NCBI RefSeq assembly: GCF_041956535.1
Contig: NW_027192212.1
Coordinates: forward strand, 29,206-93,205
Origin: Calcarisporiella thermophila CBS 279.70
Lineage: Eukaryota; Calcarisporiellomycota
DNA length: 64,000 nt
Direction: 5' to 3'
This document shows, in pieces, positions 1-11,324 of this stretch. The stretch's first letter is position 1. Each line of letters begins with the position of its first letter. The notes under the pieces are model-generated. The model did not search any database and was not told where the DNA came from. It saw only the letters and a program-made list of their open reading frames with translations. The translations under genes were made by a program, and so were the position numbers.

Positions 1-52
1 TTAAAGTATTTTATTTTTTTTTTACTTAGTAAAAAAAAATAAAATACTTTAA
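1..52. repeat. Perfect inverted repeat at the window edge
   Basis: Positions 1-22 pair perfectly with 31-52 around an 8-nt loop, giving an AT-rich hairpin. It begins exactly at the window edge, so a larger structure may extend to the left. It could be the tip of a foldback element. Function is not known. Confidence 0.75.
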
Positions 53-85
53 TTTCTCCAACATTTTTGCCAGGTATTGTACATT

Positions 86-165
86 GAGGATTGGGATAAT
101 GGCCTGATGATTTGGGATAATACCCTGATGATTGGGATAATACCCTGATGATTTGGGATAGTGCC
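86..165. repeat. Short tandem repeat, about 20-bp unit
   Basis: About four imperfect copies of a 20-21 bp unit containing GATTTGGGATAATACCCT occur in a row. Copies differ by one T and a few substitutions. This is a minisatellite. Positions 166-619 hold no gene I can support. Confidence 0.75.
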
Positions 166-619
166 ACAAATCTGGGGGGGGATATGGAGAAATGGATCAG
201 TAAAAGGCAAATTTGTTACCAAAAAAGGATAGAGCGGGGGGTTTTACGGTGGGTAAAAGACCGTCCCATCTGCCCTCATCCGCCCTTGTTTTCTTATATT
301 CCATTCTAAACTTTTTTCTAAGATACGTGACCTAAATTTTTGAAAAAAAATCGAATCGGACATTTTTTCCCTATGAACCTTATTGTATAACTCACAACAT
401 AAAAGGTATTTTGCAAGTCCATGTAGATTGATGGTTGTGATATGGATAGCTGTGTTTGCTTTTCGTAGCGCGACTTAATATAGCTTGATTTGAGGATAAA
501 AAGGGAAAATGATATGAAAAATAAAGATTATTCGATCACATTTCGAGGGTAGTTTATTTCCATAAAATCTGTCTAGTGCAGTCCAAATTTTCGAAAGGTT
601 GTGCCCTTGGGAAAGTCCA

Positions 620-901
620 TTATTTGGAATAGCAGCCGCCATAGCCATCCGCATTACAGCACTCCTTAAATGCCGAAAATAGGTTGGAATCCCATTTACC
701 ATACCACCAACCGCCTCCTCCAGGAGATCCAAGTCCCACCCATTCCCAGTTTCCTACTCCACAGCCCTTGGTCTGCCCAGCAGCACCTTCCCTTCCAATG
801 GCTGAACCGCAACCATAACCTCCCTTGACACAGTAATAAAGGGCACCTTCGATTCCAGAAATTGCGACGATAAGCAATATTAAAATTGAGATAAATTTCA
901 T
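620..901 (-). CDS. Small secreted Gly/Cys-rich protein
   Basis: A 93-residue protein. Residues 1-19 (MKFISILILLIVAISGIEG) form a clear signal peptide. The mature part of about 74 residues is rich in Gly and Trp and has six cysteines, including a CC pair near the C-terminus, which suggests three disulfides. No family is recognised. A TATA-like box lies about 65 bp upstream (964-970), which supports this ATG. Small disulfide-rich secreted proteins are typical effector or antimicrobial candidates in fungi, but nothing here shows its target. The single ORF has no intron. Confidence 0.75.
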   Translation of the reverse strand: MKFISILILLIVAISGIEGALYYCVKGGYGCGSAIGREGAAGQTKGCGVGNWEWVGLGSPGGGGWWYGKWDSNLFSAFKECCNADGYGGCYSK

Positions 902-963
902 TGTTGAGATATCTTAAGGAATAGAGAACAAAAGCAATGGTGTTTTTTTTTTAACTTTGCAGA

Positions 964-970
964 ATTTATA
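964..970 (-). promoter_or_regulatory. TATA-like box
   Basis: TATAAAT on the minus strand, about 63 bp before the ATG of the secreted protein at 620-901. Confidence 0.45.
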
Positions 971-1014
971 CTCACAAAGTGAATGAATCAGGTGAGTTTG
1001 AATGAAGCTTGAAG

Positions 1015-1251
1015 TCATCCTAATCTTTCGTATGAGTAATCATATTGAGATGTGACAGCAAAATTTAAATTCCCGTCAGAGAATTTGATCTCATCATAGA
1101 GTAATGCGTCCTCATTGGGATCGAAATTGAAGGTGAAGGTTTGTTTCAATAACAAATGTATTGTAGATTTGCCAAGTGAATCACCAAATGCAAGGCAGTA
1201 ATGACTCATTGCGCATGAGTTCATACAGTAGAATTTATATCCAATCAACAT
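1015..1251 (-). CDS. Hypothetical short ORF, uncertain
   Basis: A 78-codon ORF rich in Phe, Tyr and Asn, with no signal peptide or known motif. It could be a terminal exon of a decayed gene. It sits upstream of the secreted-protein gene on the same strand. I do not recognise it and it may not be coding. Positions 1252-1838 hold no supported gene. Confidence 0.2.
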   Translation of the reverse strand: MLIGYKFYCMNSCAMSHYCLAFGDSLGKSTIHLLLKQTFTFNFDPNEDALLYDEIKFSDGNLNFAVTSQYDYSYERLG

Positions 1252-1838
1252 TTATTTTTAAGGATGCTCTCGGTAACGCATATTTGATACAATATTACCA
1301 TTTTATGCTATCAATAATGATAATATACTGAGGTAACTCCTAAGTCTTTAGTATAGTTTTAAGCATTAATATCTGCCGAATCATAAGTGTAGCGTGAATT
1401 ATTTTTTCGGCACTAGCTCTTCATAAGGAAATTGCTTGGGGCTCTGGGCCGGATATTAAGTTACACCGTAAAATTTAGAGTGTGGTGAAGATACGATTGA
1501 AGCAAGTGGCAAAAATTAATGAGACTATTTGTAATGTAGAGCTAATGGTATGTGAATAATTAGCCGTGCACCTTTACAATTTTAACTTTGCAGCGACCCT
1601 GTTTTTTAAAAATGAGAGAAAAAATTGAAAATAAAATTGTAAAAATTGTAAAATTTTCAAGATAACATAATGCTCTTTTTTTACGGAGAAAAATCGAAAA
1701 AATTAGATATTCATCCTTTTAGTGACAGCGCTTTAGATTACTCTATACCCTACAAAAAATTCCAATAGAGAAAATGGTTAAAAATCTTATAGAAATCATA
1801 AAGCTGTGAAAACATATAGAATCGCGAACCAGACCTTT

Positions 1839-2110
1839 TGTAACACGACCGAATTTACACTATAATATTAATTATAATACTCCCTTATTTACATTATTTA
1901 CCTATTTAATTACCTTTCCTTTTATATACTTATTGACCACAAATTTATTATTGGTGTATTAAAGTTCCACTTAGATACTCCCGAGATTCTATTTAAATTC
2001 ACTCCCTTTTGTTTATTGTTCCTCACCTCTTTCCTGAATTCCATTCTATCTTGAATTGAATTCTATTCTTTAAGAATAAGGATATCTAACAGTCCTCAAA
2101 AACTGTTACA
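1839..2110 (+). mobile_element. Solo LTR, family A, TSD CCTTT
   Basis: A 272-bp element begins TGTAACACGACC and ends AAACTGTTACA, so it has TG...CA ends with TGTAAC/GTTACA inverted termini. It is flanked by the 5-bp duplication CCTTT (1834-1838 and 2111-2115). A second copy lies at 46105-46354. It has no internal retroelement sequence, so it is a solo LTR left by recombination. Confidence 0.9.
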
Positions 2111-2250
2111 CCTTTATGGTTTCTTTATGTAATCTTTATGATCTCTTATTCCATATTCTTTTAGTTTTCTATACCTATGACTTGCTACTTTACTCACTAT
2201 TTTCTCTGTAATATTACTTTTTATTTACCTTATTTTTACCACATTATTTA

Positions 2251-3887
2251 CAGGATGCCGAAAAACTGTTGCAATGATATGTCATATTTTCTATATTAAT
2301 TAATTGATCAATAACTACCCTAGAAAAATGGATCGGAAGATTATTGTAAAAATATTTGCGATCTACACTATATTAAGGAATACCTGCAGGGTATGATTAA
2401 AGAATAAAAAATTAAGCTCCAGGGGGATGAATATTGGAAAAGTGTTGCAATATGTTTTTTGGACTTGGTATACAATATATGACTACATTTTTTTCTCATT
2501 CCACGGTTCTTGCTTCTTTATTTATTGTTTTCTCATCTGCATATGTCAAAATAAGAACACAAAACTCCACAAGTATATTTTATATACGTGACTACAATGA
2601 AGCCAATTTCCAACAAGACTCGCGACAGTGTTTTTATTTACTCCAAAGAAGGAAAGTCTTGTCGTCAAATAGCAAAACTGCTCGACATCCATTACTCAAC
2701 AGTTGCAAGAGTCATCGCAAGAGAAAGATGGCATCGGCCTTATTTCAAAAGGCCACCTGGTGGTCGCCCCCGAATTCTGAGTGAGAGACTGGAGAGAAAA
2801 ATAGCGACATTATTATCGTCAGGTCAGTGTAAAAATGCACCTGCAATTAAGAAATACTTCAAGGACGAATACGATGTGGATGTGTCTGTCGATGTTGTGA
2901 GGCTAGCGGTCAGACGTAACGAACTGCTTACTCGCGTAAGACCAAGGAAGCCTCTACTAACAACTGCACACCGAAGACGGAGGATGGAGTTTGCCAAGAA
3001 GTATAAAGACTGGTCCGAAGCTGATTGGAAACGAGTTGTATTCTCGGATGAAACACAGGTAACATTCGCCCAAGCAAGCGGCAGAGAATATTATTATAAG
3101 CACAAAGGTGAGCCACTCCGCAGCCGCCATATAAGGTCAACGCTCAAACACGGTGGTGGGTCTTTGATGGCGTGGGGCTGCGTCACTTCGCATGGCGTCG
3201 GTAACTTGTGCCGTATCGATGGAGGGCTCGACTCCGTATTGTACACGAATATCCTTAACGAAGATTATCTTGGATCTTTGGATTATTACGGGATAAAGAA
3301 ATCACAAGTCATATTCCAGCAAGACAACGATCCAAGACATACGTCCAAGGTAACCAGGGAATGGTTACGAAACAAGAGGATAGATGTGCTAGAATGGCCT
3401 TTGCAGTCTCCTGATCTCAATATAATGGAGCATATGTGGAGCGAACTGAAACGAAGGCTAAGCCATTATCAACGACTTCCGAAGAACAAGGATAAACTAT
3501 AGGAACGTATTGAGAAAGAATGGGAAAGCATAGGTGTAGAATTTGTCAGCTAGCTCTATGCAAGCATGCCGGAGCGAGTGCGTGCTGTATATAATGCAAA
3601 AGGAGATCACACAAAATATTAGTAAAAAAGAGTGCAATACGCAATTTGTGAAAACTGTCTATATAAGTGGCATATCTGTAAAGGACATTGCAACACTTTT
3701 TCCAACTTTAACCTCCCAGCATTATAGGTTTTCTTTTTTAAACATGGATATCACGTATTAATAAAACTAGTCTCAATGTTGTACATTTTTACAATAATCT
3801 TCCGATCCATTCTTCTAGGGTAGTTATTGACTAATTAATTAATATAGGAAATATGACATATCATTGCAACAGTTTTTCGGCAACCTG
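2251..3887 (+). mobile_element. Tc1-type DNA transposon
   Basis: A 1637-bp element flanked by TA dinucleotides (2249-2250 and 3888-3889), as expected for Tc1/mariner insertion. Its ends are long, nearly identical inverted repeats of about 100 bp that start CAGG(A/T)TGCCGAAAAACTG. It contains one transposase reading frame (2588-3502 plus its interrupted tail). The close match of the two ends implies a fairly recent insertion. The DNA just right of it (from 3889) matches a repeat seen in reverse at about 58021-58046, so it probably landed in an older LTR-type repeat. Confidence 0.93.
2588..3502 (+). pseudogene. Tc1 transposase, cut short by stop codons
   Basis: A DDE transposase of the Tc1 family. 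Residues 1-120 form the paired HTH DNA-binding part (QIAKLLDIHYSTVARVI and a GRPR-like basic hook). The catalytic triad is D154 (FSDETQ), D246 (QQDNDPRHTS) and E281 (SPDLNIMEHMW). D246 and E281 are separated by 34 residues, the Tc1 DD34E spacing. The frame ends at a TAG after residue 304. The same frame continues with the usual Tc1 C-terminal tail (ERIEKEW ... MPERV ... AKGDHTKY) up to about 3620, interrupted by a second TAG near 3551. All catalytic residues are upstream of the first stop, so a truncated protein is possible, but the gene is most simply a young pseudogene. Confidence 0.9.
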
Positions 3888-4400
3888 TATATCTGATCCT
3901 TACCTATAATAATAATAGTAAAAATATAAGCGAAAAATAGGAGTGAGGATCAGAAAACAAATAGCTGAACTATTTAAAGAATAACAACAAAAACAATAAA
4001 CAGGATTTTCATATACACCCAAACAAGTAATAATTAGATGCATGTAAAATTAAGTAAAAATTAAATCCTGACACGACGATCTTTATGCAACACTATCTAT
4101 GCCTTCACTGTTTCTTACTCTTTTGTTTCATAGTCACCTAGTTAAGCCATTAGCCACTGCATTATTCTTTTAACCTTTTAGCTTATATATATGTACTATT
4201 TTCCTTAGTTAATTTTAATGACAATAACCATAGTTTTTCCTCCTTAATTTTCCACTGAACACTGACACATCGACCTAACCTTATCCATGCCCTAAGAGAA
4301 GTTTATATGCAGCCTTTTGTTAGATTAATAAGTTAAAAATTTCTAGAACATAATTTATGCAGACTACCATGTAGAAAGCGGAACTTTCATACTGTATTCT
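3888..4400. other. Noncoding repeat-like DNA
   Basis: AT-rich sequence without a supported gene. Positions 3955-4000 contain a block (CAAATAGCTGAACTATTTAA) that also occurs in reverse in the LTR at 22722-22906. This is probably an LTR remnant. Confidence 0.4.
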
Positions 4401-4421
4401 TCTCGATTTTATTGATTTGAG

Positions 4422-4784
4422 TGTAGCGGTCTTTTTTGGTAGACTTAATAATAATAATATAGCAAATTGGTCTTTAATCAAAATAATAATAATAATATCC
4501 CAAAAATCATTAGATGTCCTCACCTTAATAATAATAATATAGCAAATTGGTGAGGAACCATAAACAAAAACAAAGGAATTAAATAATCGAAGAAATAATC
4601 GGATGATATGATAATCAGGCGATAAATAACTGCGATCAGGAGATAAGTGGTCTAAGCAAAATAATAGAAATAAAATAATAAAAATAATAAAAATAATAAG
4701 ATAAAAAGATAAGATTAAATATTACTATCGAACGAATTAGTTGAGGAAAGTTTAGGTAGGACTTGAATAGTTCGTCCCGCTACA
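4422..4784. mobile_element. 363-bp insertion with a 21-bp target duplication
   Basis: The insert starts TGTAGCGG and ends CCGCTACA, an 8-bp inverted terminus with TG...CA ends. It is flanked by a perfect 21-bp direct repeat (4401-4421 and 4785-4805). It is AT-rich and holds an internal direct duplication of about 28 bp (near 4442 and 4527) plus AAT microsatellite runs. It has no ORF of its own. Such a long target duplication does not match the 5 bp typical of LTR elements or the 2 bp of Tc1, so the family is unclear. Confidence 0.7.
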
Positions 4785-4915
4785 TCTCGATTTTATTGAT
4801 TTGAGTTACTCTTTTGAGCTTCCTTTGATCAGGTGTTTATTATAGAATTTTTTCAGATATCTACTGGCATACTAAAATGGCTTATTTTAATGGTTCCATT
4901 ACAACAAATATCGAC

Positions 4916-6141
4916 TCAACAGTTCCTTCTACTATCCGCACTCCTCTGATTACCTAGATCTCTCTTTCCTTTACTCTTGCCTTTACGCACTTTATCAGCT
5001 CTGCTACTGATTCCCACTTGCCGTCGTTTGCTCTCAAATGCTGGAATTAGCCGGTTGGGTCGCCTCGAGTTACTTGCAACTCCATTTGCTCTTTTTCGCC
5101 TCTTTTCCATGTTCTGAGCCTTCTTTTGGCGAGGGTTCCCATCGTTCATTGTATCCGTAGTAGCTCTTAAAGCTAAGATAAAAATATTGGAAATGATGTT
5201 AGTGCTTGGAGTAGTTTCCCTCGCAATTATATACTAGTAATACTATTAGCACGCCTCTTCGCTCCTTTTTTTGCGTTGAAATGCTCTTGCGTATCTCCAT
5301 TCACTTCGTTTTCAACATCACTGTCTTCAGGTGTTCTGCTTGAATGATAGCTCTCTAACTCTTCAGCCAGATGCATAGATATGTTTCGGTTGTCTTTCAC
5401 TTTCCCTGATTCATAAGCTCCTACAGTATATAAAAAAATAAATGTTATCTTTGAAATGCACACAAGTAATAAGGTAAGCTGATTACGTCTATTGTGGATG
5501 ATTTGCTTGATCCATTCGCGTACTGCCCAATCTCTTCTGGTTCTGGGAAAGGATTTGAATTCTTTCTTGAACTAGAACGTAGAAGCGAAATAGTGAGTAT
5601 CAACCGATGTATTGGCGTAACGTACTGGCTAATGGGATTAAACTTGGTTACCATTCGCACTACTTTGGTGATTTTCTGAGGGTCTTGAGAGGTGTATGGG
5701 CCATCGGTGTTGACCCCGACAAGCTTCATTAAATCTCTTATTACTAGCTAAAAGTTTTGATATCCAGGAGTCAGTCAACAGATTGGAGTGTAAACATACT
5801 GTACCTATTTAAAATCAAATCGAAAGCTTACACGATAAACCCTTACATCTTCAGGTCCCAAGCCCAAATACTCTCCTACATTTATAAATGTTTTTTTGTT
5901 CCGAAGTATGGGTTTGTCAATACAATCTTCATCTTGCTCTTCATCCTATAATTCATATAGGATTAATCAAAAACGGTTAATTTTTTTAATACTGCTAGCC
6001 TACCACTATTGGTTTCAGTTTAAATTTCGCTTGAATTCCAGGGTCCTGGCATTGCCAACCTGTACTTATTCCAGCTACACTCTGCCGATTCCCTTTGTTG
6101 CTCGGAAATTCTTGATCTTTCTGGATATCATTCATCTCAAC
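4916..6141 (-). CDS. Multi-exon unknown protein with a basic C-terminus
   Basis: A minus-strand gene supported by reading frames that end at splice sites. The visible exons are 6141-6004, 5945-5832, 5747-5487, 5420-5244 and 5172-4916, separated by introns of about 60-85 nt. The middle exons encode an ordered segment (EYLGLGPEDVRVYR, VIRDLMKLVGVNTDGP, ITKVVRMV). The last exons encode an acidic stretch followed by a strongly Lys/Arg-rich tail of about 80 residues that looks nuclear or nucleic-acid binding. The junction 5487/5420 does not keep phase with a GT donor. It would with a GC donor a few codons earlier, or there is a frameshift. A 5' exon lies further upstream (an ATG near 6363 is open), but its donor is not clear. 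I do not recognise the family. It lies tail-away from the TNP2 transposase and could be a companion ORF of that element. Confidence 0.5.
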
Positions 6142-6457
6142 CTAAGTGCATAAAACTGTGGTGCAAGAAACTGGTAAGCAAAATGTAAAAGATTATAGGT
6201 TTCGTTACACTTTATAGCCCATGATAAAAATGTCGAGAGTACTATTATCTAAACCAATCTTGTGATTTAGGCATTAAATCTCGTTCAATTCTCTTCGATC
6301 TCAGCACAACCTCATTCCCTGCATCTTTTCCTATCGATATCATGCATCTCTTCTTCGAGAACATTGGTAGGCGAAGTGTGGGCCGTGCAACAAGGCTATT
6401 TCGCTTGTGGATTATTGCAAATTTTAATTGATTTACTAATTTACTTTAGCCCCTCTA

Positions 6458-8144
6458 ATGTACTCACACTGGGCTGGTGATTTCTCATTACCGGAAGGAG
6501 CTGACATTAACCAAGAACATATTCTATCAACACCCGAGTTGGAAGAGATTGGAGCATCAATGCAGGCCTGTCGAAAAAAGATCCCGACCAGTTTCGGAAG
6601 GCCTCCACGTAATGTCTACAAGTTCAGCAAAGGATATAAAGCTGAAGAGTGGATGGACTGGGTTATAATGTATTCGCTCGTCTTTCTCAATGGTAAACTT
6701 CCTTCTAGGTAGGATGCACTCTTAGTATCCATATCCGTTGTCATTCTCTTTACTTCGGTGAATCAAACAAGTGCTTTTAATCTAGCATATTGAATGGGTG
6801 GGCTAAATTTGTATCGGCTGTCCGGCTTTGTCTCTCTTGGACATTAACAGATGGGGAGGTAAACGAGATACATGAAGTCATCAAGTTTTTTTATGACCAC
6901 TATGTTGAGTAAATGTCTACTGCGTATCATTTAAATGGGATATGATTGCCTAAGTCCGAATTTGGTTCCCTAGGGAATATTGTGGAGAGAGTATGGAGTT
7001 TTTACCTGCACACCGAATCGTCTTTCACTACTTGCTCCATGTTACTGATTCGATTAAAGAGTATGGACCACCCTGATCGTACTGGCAGTTTCCAATGGAG
7101 AGATACTGCGGCATGCTTATCCCTTATGTGAAGTAAGCGTTCAATCTTAACGAAATGTCTGATTATGCTGCTAAACAAGCCTGCTTCTTTATATTGGCAC
7201 CAAGATCGAAGTCTCGCCCATCTGCAAATCTCTTTTCTCAGATATATTATCGAGAAAAACTAAATCATTTATCGTTTATTCAATCAGTTGCTGCTATTAG
7301 CCCTGCAGTGGAAAGACTTCCGGCGTCCTGGACAACAGAAAAGAGTTTTTGGTTAGATCATTACGAAGAAGAGCTGTATTGGCCTAGAAAATTTTATGAA
7401 TTAGACGGTACTGAATTCCATCGACTAAAGGAATATTATGCAACGATATATGAATGCAATATCTTTTCTCTTGAGGTAACATTTATTTGCTATAAACTGA
7501 GTTATTTTTACTTCAGTACACAGCAACTATACATTATAACCTGAAACATTATCCCCTCGAATTAGGACGTTCCAAGAACTGGTTACCAATACGTACGACT
7601 ACGAACTAAAGATGGCCATTATATTAGCTCTAAGAAGTTTCGTAATGAATCTGAGGATTATTGGCGGAACAATTACACAGTTGCGGTTTGTATCTTTAGC
7701 AACAGAAATGTGGGGTTTAAATACGCCTTCCAGCTAATTTGTCACTGTAACATGTAGGCTATATTTCAAGTGGATCGTAATGCAAGGTTCCAAAATTGGC
7801 CAGAAGATATGGTAAAGAAAGAATGCTATGCTGAGGTGGAGGTGAGTTCCAAACTGTTCATGTCGCTTAACCGCTCAAATGTGTGCCATGAATAGCTGCA
7901 TCTTACGACACTACTTGTAATTTGTCGCTCATAAAATGTATGGTCATTATAGTATTATTTTCATCATAAATTTCGGGAAAAAGATCTCATGTTGGCGTTC
8001 GTGCGCTGGGCGAAAGACTGGCACAAAGGTGCATATGACCTAAGGAGCTTCGATACGGTTAGCTCGGTGGGGTTTATCGGCGTAGAAGCGCTGGATAGGT
8101 GTGTGGTGGATAAAAAAGGGATCACGAACATACATAGTGGATAA
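6458..8144 (+). pseudogene. TNP2-type transposase, C-terminal part
   Basis: Six exons can be joined with good splice sites: about 6448-6714, 6787-6907, 6970-7128, 7204-7473, 7565-7689 and 7759-7841, followed by a final exon from about 7951 to 8144. The protein matches the conserved C-terminal half of fungal TNP2/DUF4218-type transposases. It begins YSHWAGDF, then IPTSFGRPPRNVYKFSKGYKAEEW, a FHYLLH block, YWQFPMERYCGML, NLFSQIYYREKL, and a final VRWAKDW ... IGVEALDRC segment. One in-frame TGA near 7073 replaces the Trp usual in the GPxWxYWxFP motif. The first exon begins at an acceptor (CTTTAG before 6448), and the catalytic N-terminal exons are absent. All splice sites look intact, so the decay is recent or the remnant is still transcribed. 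Confidence 0.75.
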
Positions 8145-8265
8145 AGAGAATTTTAACACATTGCCATCGACAGACTGAACCTGGAAGTATATGGACTACG
8201 CCTAGTAAAACATATTATCTTTAGCTCTGTAAATTACGGGATTTGGCAAAATAGTTTTGGAATAA

Positions 8266-8309
8266 TTGATTGTATTATCTCTCTAGCACTAGAGAGATAA
8301 TACAATCAA
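8266..8309. repeat. Perfect 21-bp-arm palindrome
   Basis: Positions 8266-8286 and 8289-8309 are exact reverse complements around a 2-nt centre (CA). A second palindrome, ATTAGCTAGCTAAT, follows directly. It lies between the TNP2 remnant and the CRN gene. Positions 8310-8722 hold no supported gene. It could act as a terminator, or it could be a foldback element tip. Confidence 0.85.
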
Positions 8310-8722
8310 ATTAGCTAGCTAATTTTGTGTGTTGTGTAATTATTAAATCAGTTTTGGAGACTCGTAAATTACTTTTTATTTGGGATCTGCTTAGAGTTAC
8401 GGCCGAAATTGGTCAGTAGGCCTAAGCTAAGTCTCTGAGTCTTGGTTATTTTTTGGGCCACCTGACAAGAATGCATGTTCCATACACCAGTTTTGGGCCA
8501 AAACATATAGATTTTGGAAACTTTCCAAAAACTCCCCAAACAGTTTTAGCCAATTATCCTAATGAGGGTTTTTTGTAGGGATGTAAAATAATTACAAGAA
8601 GATATTTGAGTGATTACAAGAGTTACCATGAGGGGATTGGAAAACATACGTATAATTTGCCGCTGTACTATCATAGTATTGATGATCACCATTCTGTTTC
8701 AGTTCCGCCCTAGTTACGTATT

Positions 8723-11324
8723 CTATCCTCCATTAGCATGAAGTCTACGGACCCTTTTCAATCTTTCGCCAATATCTCTATTCACATCCTCAATAGCGAC
8801 ACATACACTGGTATGTTCCGGTTGAATTAAAATGGCACCTTGTCGTGTTTCCTTTAGCTTTGCCTCCAATTCTTCTGTCGCCCTGTTTCCTTCGGTTATC
8901 CATAGAAACGTAGCTTTGATTGTATATCCTTCTTCGATCAGATCTTGTGTCCAGCTATTCCAGTTAGCGAAAAATTTTGACTCCGAATCTGAATGATACT
9001 TGGAAATAGTGATTTGTATTGGAACCAAGTGAGCCGTCTTATTTTTCTCATCTAATGACAAGATCAAACCGTCAATTGCCTTGAAGTTGTAAGCCAAAGG
9101 AATATATAATGCCAGCTTGAGATCAAAATTGTATGTAGGAAAATCACTGCTGAACACAATCGTTTTCATGTTAGAGAATCCTAGCCCATTTACTTTTAAT
9201 CCATTCTGTGAAATGCTGCTAAGACTCGCCTGCTCCACGACAAACCCAAGAACGGAAGGATTGTCTTTAAAAGTACGCAACCTGTTAAGCCATTCACGAT
9301 CAAGGAAAATGTCCTCTCCCACTTCACGAAATATTCCTGACATAGCAGCACGTGCCAACCCACAGGTATAGTGACCGATATAGTTCTCATCAATATAGAA
9401 GTAGCGATGATCGTAGCTTTTCATGGTATTTAACATTTTCTTATTGAGCAAGCATCCACGCATGACATCAATATACCTATAGATTGGAGAAAATTGAATA
9501 TATTATATGTTTAAAAACAAACCAAAGTAGCGTCTAGACTTGCCTTCTCCATTCCTGTTGGTTTGATTCAATCTTCTTCTGCTCTGCAAAAGCCACCACT
9601 TGACTAGGTATATTTAACAGCTCCTGAGAATTCAAGAAATTGGACTTTATATCTTTAAAATCCCTATTACTCTCTAATCTTAAAAGAGCGCGTAGAAAAA
9701 GAGGTGTACGACCGGTGATATCCTCAATAAATTCTTTTTCAGTTTGATTTATATTTGGCAAACAATCTGAATAAAGCTTCCACCATTCCTGCATCTCTGC
9801 CTAGTTAACAAAGAGCAAATTTAAAATATAAATAATTACTTCCCATACTATAATTAAGAAATTTTCTTACCTTTGTCAGTCCTCCTAAAAGAGCGATCTT
9901 TTTTTCAGATAACTGTTTCTGCTCCATATGAATGGCTGACTGAAAATTCGCCGATGCGCTTTTAATGGCATAATGACTATACATTATTTGATCTAAGCAT
10001 ACTTGTATTGAGCTTTTTATAGTATTGCAGATATTATCTCTGTTAACCAACTCGTGGTCCAGGGCATTTAGTTGGTCAATGATGAAATAGAGTCGGATCG
10101 AATCCCTGTCAAAGATTTCATCGCAGAATGCATTGATTTTCTCCGTGGTGTCACACTTTAAAATTTCGAGTTGATAGGATTCGGAGTCACCAAAGGTAAG
10201 AAGAAGAGCTTCTTTAAGATACCTCAGGAAATTTTGAGCCATAGCGCGACAATCTGGGAGGTAGACAACTCGTTTTCCTTGTTGAAAGAGGAGACATGCC
10301 ATAGCTGCAAGGATATGGGACTTTCCATAGCCAATACTTCCGTAAACATAGAGCCTATTATAATAGGAAGGATCGCGAAAGTTTTCGATCTCAGCCAGCA
10401 CTCGAGCGAATCCTTCGCGACCCATGTAAATGAAACATCCATCGGTAATATTAAATCGGTCGACTGGGAGAAGGCCGAGAAACGGAAAGGGAAGCTTGAT
10501 CAATTTACTGGGGTCGGAAAACTCCTCAGGGTCTCGGGGGGTCTCGGTCATTATGCGGTCGAAGAGTGCCTGGTATGGTGATATCACTAAAATTGGATAT
10601 AAACTAAGTAATCTCAGTTTGCAATCTATAGCCTAAGTGTAATATTACTTTTCAATATAGTATCCATTGTTGGTCTCTTCGAAGGGCCCTCATCTTCAGT
10701 AAAAAATAATGCTTTTAATGAGTATATTATATAAAATAATTTAATTAGCATAGGATATACCTGTATCCAGACGCCGCTTATTTTCAGTGCCTAATGAAAG
10801 ATGTATCAAAAACGGTAATGAGTTGAAGTGCATAGTAGACACAAATTTTATGTTGAAAAGGCTAAGCAAAAATGCCTAAAGCATACAAATATATTAATTT
10901 GTAATATATACCTTGATTCTTTCCTAATAGATATTAAGTAAATAAGATGAAAAATCAATCGAAATTATAAAATTAAAATTACAAAATAAAATAATATATA
11001 TTTACCTTTAATCGGTAGTTCAACGATTATATGAATATATTTATTCCTAGGTTCCTCTGGGAAAATCTCACATATTTCGTCTAATGGTGACAGTAGCCGC
11101 TTTTTTGCTTTAACGAAATTATTATTAATGGATGTATTGTAGGCTTCAAAAGGGATGTCGCTCTTCCATAGTTTGATCTGTGAAATGTCGTAAGCATCTA
11201 ACTGTTTCTTATTTGTTTGCTGAATTACTTCTTTAAGGCCATGGATACTCTCAGCTTCGTCTATTTTAACCGGAAAGGGCTCTGAAAACTCGTCTCCATT
11301 TTTGATCATGCAATTTAACTTCAT
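8723..11324 (-). CDS. Crinkler (CRN) effector: P-loop NTPase plus nuclease-like domain
   Basis: Six exons join in frame: 11324-11006, 10790-10761, 10693-10649, 10586-9871, 9800-9544 and 9476-8723, giving 706 residues. The start MKLNCMIKNG and the following ubiquitin-like region with a KLWKSDIP motif match the CRN header domain. A Walker A motif (GSIGYGKS, residues 214-221) and a Walker B (RLYFIIDQ, Asp 302) define a P-loop NTPase. The C-terminal part has E537 (GFVVEQ), D591 (AIDGLIL) and an IQIT motif (Q610), a pattern like the PD-(D/E)XK-derived nuclease domains of CRN proteins. CRN proteins of oomycetes, chytrids and Glomeromycotina are thought to enter host cells and act in the nucleus; that role is inferred here. 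No classical signal peptide is present, as is common in CRNs. Intron 5 is a GC-AG intron (donor GCAAGT). It is divergent from a related gene at 12120-14519. Confidence 0.8.

Noticed and set aside
2588-3620. Stop-codon reassignment (TAG read as an amino acid)
   Set aside because: Several other genes in the window end normally at TAG or TAA, and both TAG codons fit simple mutations in a transposon.
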